NCBI RefSeq assembly: GCF_000346465.2
Contig: NC_034010.1
Coordinates: 27,490,643 to 27,554,642, forward strand
From: Prunus persica
Lineage: Eukaryota > Streptophyta > Magnoliopsida > Rosales > Rosaceae
DNA: 64,000 bases
Reading direction: 5' to 3'
The notes under the pieces were generated by a model. That model worked only from the letters and a program-made list of their open reading frames with translations. It did not search any database and was not told where the DNA came from. Position numbers and translations under genes: made by a program. Shown one piece after another: positions 43,749 to 55,587 of the stretch; the first letter of the stretch is position 1; each line of letters starts with the position of its first letter.

Positions 43749-46700
43749 ATGGTTTCTCAACAACAAACTAAGGATTCTGGCTCCAAGAAGCTTGGAGTGG
43801 TAGCTCCCCAAGACAAGTCTTCGAAGGAGATGAAGTCTTCGAAGAAGATGAAGTTTGCTTCATCATCTGCTGAGACAGAACCAACCAGCCAGACAACAAT
43901 CTCTGATGATTCAAAGACTGGTCGAGGTATGAGCACAATGCCTCGTGTTGTGAAGAGAAAGCTTCAGAAACTGAGGCCAATTGTTGAGTACAATAAAAGG
44001 GGGAAAGGTGTTGGCCAAGCACATATTGAGATGCAGTCGTATATTGGTGTCTTGGCATGCTCCAGGATCCCACTTGTGGACAAGAAATGGTCCCAAATCC
44101 CAAAGGATATAAAGGAGCAGATTTGGGAAGCAGTTGACATGGCTTTTGTCGTAGGCCAAGGGGGCAAGACCTCTGTTTTATCTTCTGCTGCCAAAAAATG
44201 GAAGGATTTCAAGTCTACACTAACGAGGCATTATATCCTTCCATACACCAATGACAGGGAGAAATTAAGCCAACCCCCTGAAACATATAAATTCATAGAG
44301 AAAGCACAATGGGATGCCTTTGTAGCTTCAAGGCTATCCAAAGATTTTGAGTCTGTGCATTCTCAACATGCACAGATTAGGGAGAAACTCGAGTACAATC
44401 ATCGATTGTCTCGAAAAGGATATGCTGGATTGGAGGATCAATTGGAGGAAACCATGCCTGGGGTAGAAATTGATCGATCTACCTTATGGAAGAGAGCTAG
44501 ACAGGACAAACATGGTAACATCCCTGATCCAAAGGTGGCAGAGAAGGCAAAATTAATTGTAAGCCTACTCACTCTGTTTTAAATTTTTATTAAACTGTGA
44601 ATTATTCTTATTACGTCGTATGTTATATTTTTCGTCGTGTGAATGATATTACCACGTCGAAAAGTTTTTAAAAACGTCGTTAAAGGTCTAAATAGGAATC
44701 ACTACTATGTTTTCTGTAATTATAGCATAAGACGTCGGTGGTTCATTTTCGCGTCGTGTGAAGGATATTACCACGTCGAAAATTTTTTAAAAACGTCGTT
44801 AACGGTCTAAATAGGAATCACTACTCTGTTATCTTTAATTATAGCATAAGACGTCGGTTGTTTATTCATTTCGTCGTTTTAAATAAATAACCACGTCGGT
44901 ATAACTACCGTCGTGATAAGTTATAATAACGTCGGTTTATACGTTATTGCGTCGTGTGAAATTATATAATACGTCGTTTGTACATAAATAACCGTCGTGT
45001 GTTTTTTTGTTTATCTTTGTTTTAGGATGAATTGCAGAAACAAGTCTCGGAAGGCAAAGTCAGAGTAGATGGCAGCAATGATGTGCTGACCATGGCTTTG
45101 GGCCCCGAGCATCCAGGCAGGGTGAGGGGAGTTGGTGCTGGTGTTTCCCCAAGGCAATATTTCAATTTGCCCAAACCACAGAGGGTGAGCTTTGACGACC
45201 GTTTGAAGGAGAGTTTAAGAGTTCTCCTTCAAGAAGAGACTAAAAAGATGGAGGCTAAGGCAAGGGAAGAGGCCTTAAGGATGGAGGCTAGGACAAAACA
45301 ATTGGTAGAGGCTGAGAGGGAGCATTTCCTGAGTCAGCTTTCCCAATTAATTCCCAATTTTGATCCAAGCATGCTTAAACCAAGAATTAGCCAAAGCCCC
45401 AAAAATCCAATGTCTGACAAAGCTAGCTGCTCTGGAGGTGATGTGAGATCCCTACATTTGGAGGATGATACTGCCAAAATGGGGAAACATCAGCCAGATG
45501 AAGAGAAGGAAGAAGAAAAGAGAGATGAAGAGAAGGAAGAAGAAAAAAGATATGAAGAGAAGGAAGAAGAAAAAAGAGATGAAGAGAAGGAAGAAGAAAA
45601 GGAGAAAGAAGATGAAGAAAAGCATGACGACAAGGTATGTTAACATAACTTTTTTATTTGTTTTTCAAAATTTCAGACGTCGATATTTTTATTTAATCCG
45701 TCGTTTGTTTACAACTTAGACGGCGGAATTTTTTTAAGACGTAATAAAATATTTAAACGACGGTTTTTTCACCGTCGTTTAAATGGTTTCAGACGACTCT
45801 TTATTCATAAAACCGTCGTCTTTATTAAATTACCACGACAATTTTTTCACCGTCGTTTAAATACTTTTAAAACGACGTTTTATTCCTTAAACCGTCGTCT
45901 TTATTGAATTACCACGTCATTTTTTTTATTTCTTTAAACAGGTTATTGAAGTTGGTGCTTATTCAAAAATGGAGGCGCCATCTTCTTTAAAAACCCTTTG
46001 TCGTTTTGTGGAAACGACACTCCTGCCTGAGGATAAGACAGTCCAATTTACAATTGATAAGGAGGTGTTTGGTGGTGAGCGCGATACCTTCCTCCTGCCT
46101 GAAGATATTACACAATTTGCAGGCATGGAAGAAATTGGAGCTACTGTATTGGCTGTATATATGAGGTTTGTACTTCTAAAATAATAACTCGTTGGTTTAT
46201 ATATTGCGTCGTCTTAACTAACTAACCACGTCGTCTTAACTAACAACCGTCGTGATAAATATATTATAACGTCCTCATCTATTTCAGTACGTCGTTTGAA
46301 ATATTATAATACGTCGTTTTTTTTATACATAACCGTCGTGTTTTGTGTGCTGACTTGTTTATATTATTTTATTTGTTTAGGTACTTACACGATGTTTTGA
46401 AAAAAGCCAATATGTGCAGTATGGTTGGCTTTATCGACCCTGCTACAGTTAGTGCCAACTCTGGCACAATAACTGCAAGATCACGACTTGTAGCAGCTCG
46501 ACTTCAGAAGACAGACGGTGAACAGATTTTCATGATGCCTTACAATCCAGGGTTAGTCTCCTTAGGATTTTGTTTTTAAGATTTTCAATAAATGACAGCT
46601 TATAAACTAACCACGTCGGTGTTTTATTTTATTTAGTCGTTTGAAACTACTAACCACGTCGGTATTTATTTATCGTCGTGATAAATATATAATGTCGTCG

Positions 46701-47340
46701 TTAGCTACTTTACTTCGTCGTGTGAAATACTATAATACGTCGTTTTTGTAAATAACCGTCGTTTTTATATTAATTTTGTGCAGCCGTCATTGGATTTTGC
46801 TGATTGTAAGAGCAAAGAGAGAAACCGTCTATTTTCTGGATCCTCTGCCAGGAAATCGTGTGGTCGATGAAGAGGCCAAAAACATCGTGAACAGTGCTTT
46901 AAAAATATATAATACCCACATAGCCCGAGCAGGACGTAAAAATGTAATTTGGAAAACTCTCTCAGGCACACCAAAGCAACCCAGCAATGTCGAATGCGGG
47001 TATTATGTAATGCGCTTCATGAGGGACATCATCATGGATCCTTCCTTGGGGTTTGAGAATAAGGTAAGAAGAAATTACCTTCATACATTTCACGTCGTTT
47101 TTTGTATTATCAACGACGGTCGTGTAAAATTAACGTCGTTGAATGGATATACTACGTCGGTTATGAAAAATATCGTCGTCTGTGATTGAATTTCTTTTTA
47201 TTTATAAACCCTAATAGTCATTGTTTATGCAGTATGCCAAGGGAAACCAGGAAGCTTCATACCCCCAAGAAGCCATTGATGAAGTCCGGAATGAATGGGC
47301 AGAGTTTGTTTTCCAAATTATTAAACAGGGCAATTATTGA
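43749..47340 (+). CDS. CACTA-encoded protein with C-terminal Ulp1 (C48) cysteine protease domain
   Basis: Six coding exons (43749-44558, 45026-45634, 45942-46165, 46381-46551, 46784-47063, 47233-47340) give 733 residues, fully open. Residues 1-60 are Lys/Ser-rich. About 65-270 is a region typical of plant En/Spm TNP1-like proteins (RPIVEYNKRGKGVG, ARQDKHGNIPDPKV). 271-473 continues it (GPEHPGRVRGVGAGVSPRQY), has a likely coiled coil (about 330-375) and ends in imperfect Glu/Lys-rich 12-residue repeats. From about 480 to the end is a Ulp1/SUMO-protease fold with the catalytic set His607 (RHWILLIV), Asp624 (YFLDPL), Gln670 and Cys676 (QPSNVECGYYVMRFM). The triad is intact, so a deSUMOylating or related activity is possible; family knowledge does not fix the substrate. 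Introns are filled with CGTCG motifs. Confidence 0.9.
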
Positions 47341-49320
47341 ACACTTGATATTTATGTATAATGTACCAATTTTCTCTATAATATGTAATGTAAAAATTTG
47401 TTGAGGTTTTCTTAAATTAAAAAAAAAACAAACATACAAATTGCTTAACCGACGTGTAATACTTTTCCAACGACCTAATAAAGTCAATAACCGTCGTATT
47501 TTGTTGTTGCGTGTTTTAAACAAATACGACGTAAAAAAATAGTTAGACGACGTTCTTTGAACAATTGAGTCGTTAATGGTTTACAATATCTTCAATTTCT
47601 TAAGGGTTCAGGGTATAATCGACGACGTTTATGTAACGACTGCGGTTAAGTCGTAAAATATATATTTTACGTCGTATAGTTAAATAGCCGCCATGGTTTC
47701 TCATTTTAACGACGTCATTTTAACGACTTAGTAGTCTATTACAATTTACAACGTCTACAATTTATTAACCACGACGTGGTTTCTTGTTGTGGTAAGAATA
47801 TTTTATTATTTTTATATCAAAATATTCAAATAAATATAAAATAAATCAGAAAATTGAAAAGTCAACTCCTATGAAGTCATTGATATATTTTCTTCCACAT
47901 AAACCTTGAAAAAATTCATTTTGAATAATAAAAATTTAAAATGACCATCCAAAACAAAATTGTTTTGATGAGTCATAAAATCACTTCTAGTTTTATGGTT
48001 TAGGGTTTAGAGTCTAGGGTTTAGAGATTAGGGTTGTTATTTATTGGGGTTTATTTTTAAAGTATAATTTTTGGGTAGTCTAGGGTATATGTTAGGCTTT
48101 AAAACCATAAAACCTTTTATAAACTTAATTTTTTAAATTGTATAATTTAGTTTTATGGGTTTAGGGTATTAATTTTTAACGACGGTGTTTGGGTCGTGGA
48201 ATACATATTTTACGTCGTACAGTAAAACATACGACATGGTTTACGCTTTAAACGACGTCATTTTAATATGTAAGTCAGTTTATATAATTTACAACGTCTT
48301 TAATTTCTTAACACCGACGTGGTTTTTCAGTCGTCGTTATATAAAAAATTCAAAATAAATTTAAAATTAATCCGAAAAATGAAGCTTCAAAATGAACGGC
48401 CTTACGTTCTTAATCCGAAAATGAAGTTTCCGTCGTGGAATATTAAATTTACGTCGGTACTTGTAGAACTTTCGCCTTGGTTTTTCTTTCGACGTTTTAA
48501 AACGCGCGAGCTCTAAAAATTTTCGCGCGACCTAAATTTTTTAAGATTTGGCTCTTATTCTTATACTTCGAACCCTGAAACCTAAAATTTTCAGATTTCG
48601 CGCGACATAACATTTCGCTCTCTCACTTCTGCTCTAATTAAAAGTTGCACTCTCCAGGCTCCGTCGAATCTGTGAGCTCGTCCAACCTGTAAGTACAAAC
48701 CCTATCTTCCCCTTGTAAATTCATTGAATGATATTAGGTTGTTTTGTTAAAGGGTTTTATGTGTATGCTTTGCGATCTGTTAATAATGTGCTTATAGGTA
48801 TGGGTTCATGGATTTTCTGTTTAATGGGTTCATGGATTACATTATCTGTTATGTTGAATTGGGAATGGATTTAATTTTGTCGTATCTTTTAATCACCCTA
48901 TGTTATGTTGAATTGGGAATGGATTTATTGTTTTCATGCTTGGTTTCATGTATATGTTGGTTTCTTGCTTGGTTTCATATATATGTTGTGTTCTTAATGG
49001 GTTTTGTGTTCTTGAAAATAAACTGAGACACGACGAATTTTAAGGCATACGACGACGATTACACGACGGTTTTTTTAAACTACCGTCGTTGTATTACTTA
49101 TACACGACGGTTTTTTCATAAACCGTCGTTTGTATTACTTATAATAGACGACGTCTGTTGAAAATCCGTCGTCTATATATGCCAAATACGTCTGTTTTTG
49201 TTTAAAACCCGTCGTCTCTGTTGTGTATTACTTGCGATTAGATCATTGTATAATCTGCTATAGTGATGGTCATTGCCTGTATTTTCACTTTATTATAGAT
49301 AATAGGTTATAGTGTCGGAG
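47341..49320. other. Region between the two CACTA genes, with leader of the transposase gene
   Basis: AT-rich DNA with scattered CGTCG motifs. A GTTTAGGGTTTAGAG-type stretch lies near 48000. 48640-48690 looks like a 5' leader exon, with CCTGTAAGT at about 48688 as donor. The acceptor for the transposase coding exon would lie near 49310. Motifs are dense again at 49025-49225, inside the presumed leader intron. Confidence 0.5.
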
Positions 49321-52300
49321 ATGGATAAGTCATGGATGCACTCGGATAGAAGATCGAAGGCATATGAATTTGGGGTGGAAGCATTTTTGAACTTTGCTGT
49401 AGAAAATCTTCTAACTACAACACATATCCGTTGTCCATGTGTTAAATGTGTTAATTTGAAGTTGTTTGGGGTTGGAATTATAAGGGATCACTTATACTTT
49501 AATGGAATTGACCAAAGCTATAAGAATTGGACATTTCACGGAGAACCTTGGGAAGCAACTACTAATGCTAGCAGAAATGTTGAAGAAGATGATGGCCATA
49601 GTAGGTACAGTTTTGTGTCTGAAGAAATTGATATGGATGATAATGATTTTGGTGATTTTGGTTCGGATCCGTATGAGTTTGCCAATGTGATTGGGGATGG
49701 AGATCAACCAGTGTACCCTGGTTGTAGAAAGTACACGAAGTTATCGGCATTAGTGAAGTTGTATAATTTGAAGGCAAAACATGGGATGAGTGATGTCTGT
49801 TTTACAGAATTATTGATACTTCAAGGCGATTTGCTTCCAGAAGGAAATACAATACCAACCTCCATGTATGAGGCTAAAAAGACTTTGTGTGCATTGGGGC
49901 TGAGTTATGAGAAAATGCACGCATGCCCCAATGATTGCATCTTGTATAGGAAGGAGTATGAGGATTCAACTAATTGTCCTACTTGTGGTATCTCAAGGTG
50001 GAAGGAAGGCAAAGATGCAATCTTGAAAGAGGGTGTGCCAGCGAAGGTGGTGTGGTATTTTCCCCCAATTCCAAGGTTTAAAAGGATGTTTCAATCACAT
50101 GAGACAGCTAAGAGTTTGACTTGGTGGCATGTTGCTAGAAAATCAATTGACGGTCAGATGTCTCATCCGGCGGATTCCCCGTCTTGGAAACTTCTTGATG
50201 ATAAATGGCCTGAGTTTGGTAATGAGCCGAGAAACTTGAGATTGGCTCTTTCATCTGATGGATTCAATCCCCACAGTTCTCTAAGTAGCAGATATAGTTG
50301 TTGGCCGGTTATCTTAGTTACATATAATCTCCCTCCATGGCTGTGCATGAAACGAAAGTTCATGATGTTAACCTTATTGATTTCCGGTCCTAAACAACCC
50401 GGAAATGATATAGACGTCTACTTGGAGCCTTTGATTGATGATTTAAAATCCTTGTGGGTTGGGATTAGAGGAGTGTATGATGCACATAATGGAGAATACT
50501 TTACACTCAGAGCTGCATTAATGTGGACAATTAATGATTTCCCCGCCTATGGAAACTTATCTGGTTGTGTTGTTAAAGGATATAAAGCTTGTCCAATATG
50601 CGGCGATGATACACCTAGTCACAGGTTGAAAAATGGCCACAAAATTTGTTACATTGGGCATAGAAAATGGTTACCAATCAATCATCCATATAGGAGGCAA
50701 CGTGCAGCTTTTAATGGGAAACCTGAATATGGCATACCTCCAGAGCCATTAACTGGAGAAGAAGTGCTGCATATGGTTGAAAATGGTGACAGAGTTTGTT
50801 GGAAGAAGAAATCAATATTCTTTGATCTCGAGTATTGGAAATACCTTCCTGTGAGGCATGCCCTAGATGTTATGCACATTGAGAAGAATGTTTGTGATAG
50901 TATCATTGGTACATTGCTGGAGATCCCTGGAAAAAATAAAGATGGGATTGCTGCTCGATTAGATTTATTGAACATGGGGGTCAAAACTGATTTGCAACCC
51001 GAGTATGGAGAAAGACGTACTCGTTTGCCTCCTGGGCCTTGGAATTTGTCAAGAGCAGAGAAGAGAGAGGTTTGCAATTCTTTCTATGGTATGAAGGTCC
51101 CTGAAGGTTATTCTTCAAATATTAAAAATCTTGTATCTGTACAAGATTCAAGACTTCTTGGCCTTAAATCACATGATTGTCATACCTTAATGCAACAATT
51201 GCTCCCTGTGGCAATTCGTTCTGTTTTGGAGAAGCCTGCAAGGTATGCAATAACTCGTTTGTGCTTCTTCTTCAATGCTATATGTGCAAAGACTGTTGAT
51301 GTTTTCAAGCTAGATAAGTTGGAAGAAGATGTAGTAGTTACTCTGTGTTTGCTTGAGAAGTACTTTCCCCCTTCATTCTTTGATATCATGGTTCATCTAG
51401 TAGTACATCTTGTCAGAGAAGTTCGTCTATGTGGGCCAGTATATTTTAGGTGGATGTATCCGTTTGAAAGATATATGAAAGTGCTGAAGGGGTATGTTCA
51501 GAATCGTACTCGTCCCGAAGGTTGCATTGCTGAGCGGTATATAGCTGAAGAAGCGGTAGAGTTTTGTACTCAGCATTTATCTGATGTTAGTACAGTTGGA
51601 GTGCCTTCAAGCCAAAAGATAGGACTTTCAAAGCCATTATTAGGTTGCACAGTGAGCGTAGTTGATCAGGACCTGTTGAATCAAGCACATCTATATGTCT
51701 TGGAGAATACGGAGGAAGTCCTACCTTATATCGAGTACGTATGAGCTTTATTCTTTAAGTTTCCATTTTAAATTATTTCTTATGTTTATCTTCTATATTT
51801 AGGACCGTAATGCTTGAATTTTTCGTGTCATGTAGGCAACATATGATTCACATCAATACTGCTTATCCAAAATTTAGAAAGAGAACAAAGTGGCTGCAGG
51901 ATAAGCACAATAGCACTTTCATTCAATGGCTACGCTTCAAGGTATATATTGTTGAATAACATATTTCTCTTTTAATTTTCTTCTTATTTATATGTTAGGA
52001 TGAATTAAGATATGATTAATTTGCAGGTTCAAAGTGAACTTGAGGAAGACAATCATGGCGTATCAGAAAATTTAAGGTGGCTAGCAGCTGGTCCAAACAT
52101 GTCAGTGCCATTATATAGGAGCTATCTTATTAAAGGTATTAAATTCAATATCAAGGCACAAGATGATGTGCGGACAACTCAAAATAGTGGAGTTTATTTA
52201 CTTGCACATACCATGCAAGTTGCTAGTACCAAGGATAAAAATCCAATTCTCTCAAATATGGGTTTCTATGGTGTCATTCAAGAAATTTGGGACCTTGACT

Positions 52301-52671
52301 ACCAAAAGTTTACAATCCCAGTCTTTAGGTGTGATTGGATAGATAGTTCTGGTCTTGTAGTCGACGAACTTGGATTTACCCTTGTAGATTTGAGTAAAAT
52401 TGGACATAGGAATGACCAATTTGTTTTGGCTTCTCAAGTCAAACAAATATTTTTTGTTGACGACCCGATGCATCGTGGTTGGTCGGTAGTGTTATCAATG
52501 CCTAGTAGAGAATATAATGATGTTATTGGTGATGAAGTATTAGGTGATGTGATAATTGAGTGTGAGCCATTTACTAGAGGGATGCCAAATGTTGACACAT
52601 TTGATGAACTGGTAGGTGAGTTAGGCGGTCAAAATATTCGAGATGGGTGTGAAGATATATGGATTGAATGA
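49321..52671 (+). CDS. TNP2-type CACTA transposase (Transposase_21 family)
   Basis: Three exons (49321-51734, 51836-51941, 52027-52671) give 1,054 residues. The N-terminus MDKSWMHSDRRSKAYEFGVE with a Cys cluster (CPCVKC from about residue 38) is the transposase-associated domain. A second Cys group is CPNDCILYRKEYEDSTNCPTC (first 20 residues shown as CPNDCILY and NCPTCG around 200-225). The catalytic Transposase_21 block covers about 240-530 and includes YNLPPWLCMKRKFMMLTLLI and ALDVMHIEKNVCDSIIG. A DUF4218 block follows at about 610-740 (HLVREVRLCGPVYFRWMYPF, ERYMKVLKGYVQNRTRPEGC). The last exon carries DUF4216 (FYGVIQEIWDLDYQKFTIPV). Length, order and junctions are those of plant CACTA TNP2/TNPD proteins. 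No stop or frameshift is seen. Confidence 0.95.
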
Positions 52672-54211
52672 TGCTTATGTAATTGGCAGTGTATGACATT
52701 AATTTTGTAATATATTGTAATGTGATTTCTTCACTTTCTACGTTCAAATAAAACACGACGTTATTGTGAATCAGTTATTCAGCATATTTACCGACGTCTT
52801 AAAGCAACGTAACAATGAAGAACCACGACGCTATTGTGAAGCAATTATTCAGGATATCACGTCGGTGAAGGATAAAGAACCGCCATGTAATTCAAAATAA
52901 CACGACTCCAATCCCATAATACCGACGTCTAAAAAACGAGATATATAATCTGAACGTTAAAAAATACGACGTCATCATACATTTTCCACGTCGCAAGTTC
53001 TTTTATAAACGAAGAGGAACGAAATTAATTCCAACGGAAATTCATTATAACCGCCGTCTAATAACAATTAAACGACGTTATTTGTAATACGGCTCCCATC
53101 ATAATCTACGCCGTCTATATGTTCTGTAATACGGCTCTCATTTATTTGGAACCGACGTTGTTTAGAAGTTCAACGTCGTCTATATTATTAAGTGCGTCGT
53201 GAGTAATGAATACATATAAATACAACGTCGACTATATAAATGTATACGTCGTAAATAATGACACTGACAACTATTTTCACGTCATCTTTTTTAGAAAAAT
53301 CGAAGTGGAAAATTTATTTCACGACGGTTTTTTGTAAATAAGAGACGTTGTAGATTTCAATAACGTCGTCTTCTCATGTATTTAAAGACGTCATATTTTT
53401 TCTTGTCGTGTAAATTGTATTTAACGGCGTAGTATTTTAGTTGTCGTCGTTGTATGTATATCTTGCGGCCTTGTTCTTTTAATATGTGTCATATTTTTCT
53501 TTTTTAACGACGGTGATTTTTTTGAGTTGGTCGTCTATTCTCATCCTCGACTATTTGCTAGAACTTTAGCAGACTAAACACGTCTGTTTTTATTGTTTTC
53601 CGACGTTGTTGTATTTAACAACGTCTAATATTTATCGTCGTTGTTTGTTTCTGAAAATAGGACGTATAAATTTTTTAATACGACTCTCATATATTTGTAA
53701 CTGACGTTGTTTAGTTTTTCAACGTCTACTATAGAAACACATACGTCGTAAATAATGACACTGACAACTATTTTCACGTCATCTTTTATCGAAAAATCGA
53801 AGTGGAAAATTAATTGTACGACGGTTGTGTTTATATGTGCGACGTAGTAGGTATCAATAACGTCATCTTCTAATGTATTTAAAGACGTCATATTTTTTAT
53901 TGTCGTGAAAATTATATTTAACGTCGGCGTATTTTTATTGTCGTCTTTGTATGTCTATCTTGCGGCCTTGTTCTCTTAATATGTGTCATATTTTCCCTTT
54001 TTAACGACGGTCTTTTTAGAGAATTGGTCGTCTATTATCATCCTCGATTGCTTTTTTTAGATCTTTTTGCAGTACAAAGACGTCGTTTTGTATTTTTGAT
54101 GACGTTGTATAGTTTAACAACGACGGTTATTTAGCGTCGTGGTTTATGAGGGAAAAGATGACGGTGGATTCCACGACCATTGAAAAACCAAATACACGAC
54201 GGTGATTTACC
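52672..54211. repeat. Right subterminal region with a ~490-bp tandem duplication
   Basis: Dense CGTCG/CGACG motifs in both orientations. 53129-53550 and 53684-54048 are copies. Both run from ACGGCTCTCAT-like sequence through AAATAATGACACTGACAACT and CTTGCGGCCTTGTTCT to TCATCCTCGA. The short palindromic sites vary between copies while the spacer words are conserved. Confidence 0.88.
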
Positions 54212-54239
54212 GTCGTCTTTTTGCTTTTTTGTAGTAGTG
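54212..54239 (-). repeat. Right terminal inverted repeat of the CACTA element
   Basis: Reads CACTACTACAAAAAAGC on the minus strand. It is followed at once by CTA (54240-54242), matching the left flank. Confidence 0.95.
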
Positions 54240-54987
54240 CTAGAGTCCCTCCCTCAGAATGGTATTAATTTTTTTTTATTATAATTAATATCAATAGAGA
54301 ATATGTGTATGTTTCTAGTAAGTTTAGAAGTCTTCCTTCCAAAGATGGTATATTAGCTAGTCACGCTTAAGTCTCGAGTTTTATGCGTAGAAAACGAGAC
54401 TCAATCTTTTTAATGCTAATTCATATACAGGTTGTTTTCTTTCACTCATGCGACTATTTGATTTGGTCCATCAAATGAAGATATCCACTCACCCTTTCCT
54501 TGAAGGGAAGGAATATAGTAAAGTTTATGTAATGTCTATGTATGACAAAGTTGGTTTTCTTTCACTCGTGTAACTACTTGATTTGGTCCATCAAATGAAC
54601 ATGTCTCATATCATTTCATTCCAACCCTTTCCTTGAAGGGAAGGAATAATGTTAATATTTATGCATCAACAAATCACACACACACACACACAAGTCTTCA
54701 TAAGCATAACAAGAGACTAATTACCAGACATAATCTATCTCTTGCTACCTTCCTAAATCTCTTCCATATTGTTACATATAATTTCTAGGTCTTTCCAATT
54801 AAATGAACAGGTTGCACCGGTCTCCGTATTTTCTTCAAGACTGGACTGGTGGATTGACAAGCTAAGCTAGCTGGAGCGATTTCAGTGCAAATGGTCAAGA
54901 CAAGTTAGTTTCGTTGATTTGTCTTGTAATTACCAGACCCCACCCCACCCCACTGCAAAGTGAAAAACGCTCGCAAAATTCAAGGAC

Positions 54988-55024
<37 letters not shown>

Positions 55025-55465
55025 ACAAACTCCCCGACTTAAGTCCACACCCTTCAACACCTGCTCCACACAATGCATGTACATGTTTCATCACCCTATA
55101 AGCCAGGCCCCTTATTACCTACACGTGTGGCTCGCCACGCAAATTACCCCATCGCCGCCGTTAATTCCCCGCCGTAAAACCAAACTACTGCTCACTCCGT
55201 TTAAGTTAACGACACTGGGCCCGAGGGGCATAATTGGAAACTATATTTCAATGTGACATTTGCCGAAGCTGCTCCTTTTGACCCAACAACTGTCTCGCTC
55301 TGGTTATCACAACCTTCCCCATGGCAAGCAACCCAGCCATGCAAACGCAACTTCTTCCGTCACACCCACTTGTTTGATCAACACCACCCCCACTACACGT
55401 CCGTCACCGTTAGATTGAAGGTGGTTAAACCCGGTTGAAAATTTAACCCAAGCAGAGGTCTTGCC
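54240..55465. other. Intergenic and promoter of the CCCH gene
   Basis: Contains a (CA)n run at about 54676-54692, a (TC)n run at about 54987-55021 and a local duplication at 54433-54650. ACACGTGTGG near 55121 is an ACGT-core element and could act on the gene downstream. No other gene is seen. Confidence 0.45.
54433..54650. repeat. Imperfect direct duplication, ~120-134-bp offset
   Basis: GTTTTCTTTCACTC followed by GATTTGGTCCATCAAATGAA occurs near 54433 and 54553. CCCTTTCCTTGAAGGGAAGG, itself a palindrome, occurs near 54492 and 54626. Confidence 0.8.
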
Positions 55466-55476
55466 ACTATAAATAC
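55466..55476 (+). promoter_or_regulatory. TATA box of the CCCH zinc-finger gene
   Basis: CTATAAATACC lies about 115 bp upstream of the start codon. A pyrimidine-rich leader follows. Confidence 0.75.
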
Positions 55477-55530
55477 CTCCTCTTCTCCTCACTCTCAACT
55501 CACTCCAATATCCATATCCTCTTCTGCTTC

Positions 55531-55542
55531 ATGGATATGTAA
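55531..55542 (+). promoter_or_regulatory. Minimal upstream ORF (Met-Asp-Met-stop)
   Basis: ATGGATATGTAA in the leader encodes three residues and ends 45 bases before the main start at 55588. Such short uORFs can lower or condition translation. No effect is proven here. Confidence 0.5.
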
Positions 55543-55587
55543 TATCTTAAAGTTTTCAAGTTCTTTTGTGTCAGCAACAGAAACACA

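Larger units (their letters stand above)
40608..54239 (+). mobile_element. Complete CACTA (En/Spm) DNA transposon, 13.6 kb
   Basis: The left end is CACTACTACAAAAA and the right end is its inverse (TTTTTGTAGTAGTG). The terminal inverted repeats match at 25 of 28 positions. The bases just outside both ends are CTA, a perfect 3-bp target duplication. Inside lie two multi-exon genes on the same strand, a TNP2-type transposase gene and a gene with a Ulp1 protease domain, both open across all their splice junctions. The rest is filled with short ACGACGG/CCGTCGT-type repeats. A captured proteasome gene fragment is also present. Everything required for autonomous transposition appears to be present, so it may be active or only recently silenced. 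Confidence 0.96.

Noticed and set aside
45452..45646. Minus-strand Phe/Leu-rich frame
   Set aside because: It is the reverse complement of the Glu/Lys repeat in the Ulp1-domain gene.
47995..48030. Telomere-like GTTTAGGGTTTAGAG stretch
   Set aside because: Too short and imperfect for an interstitial telomere array.
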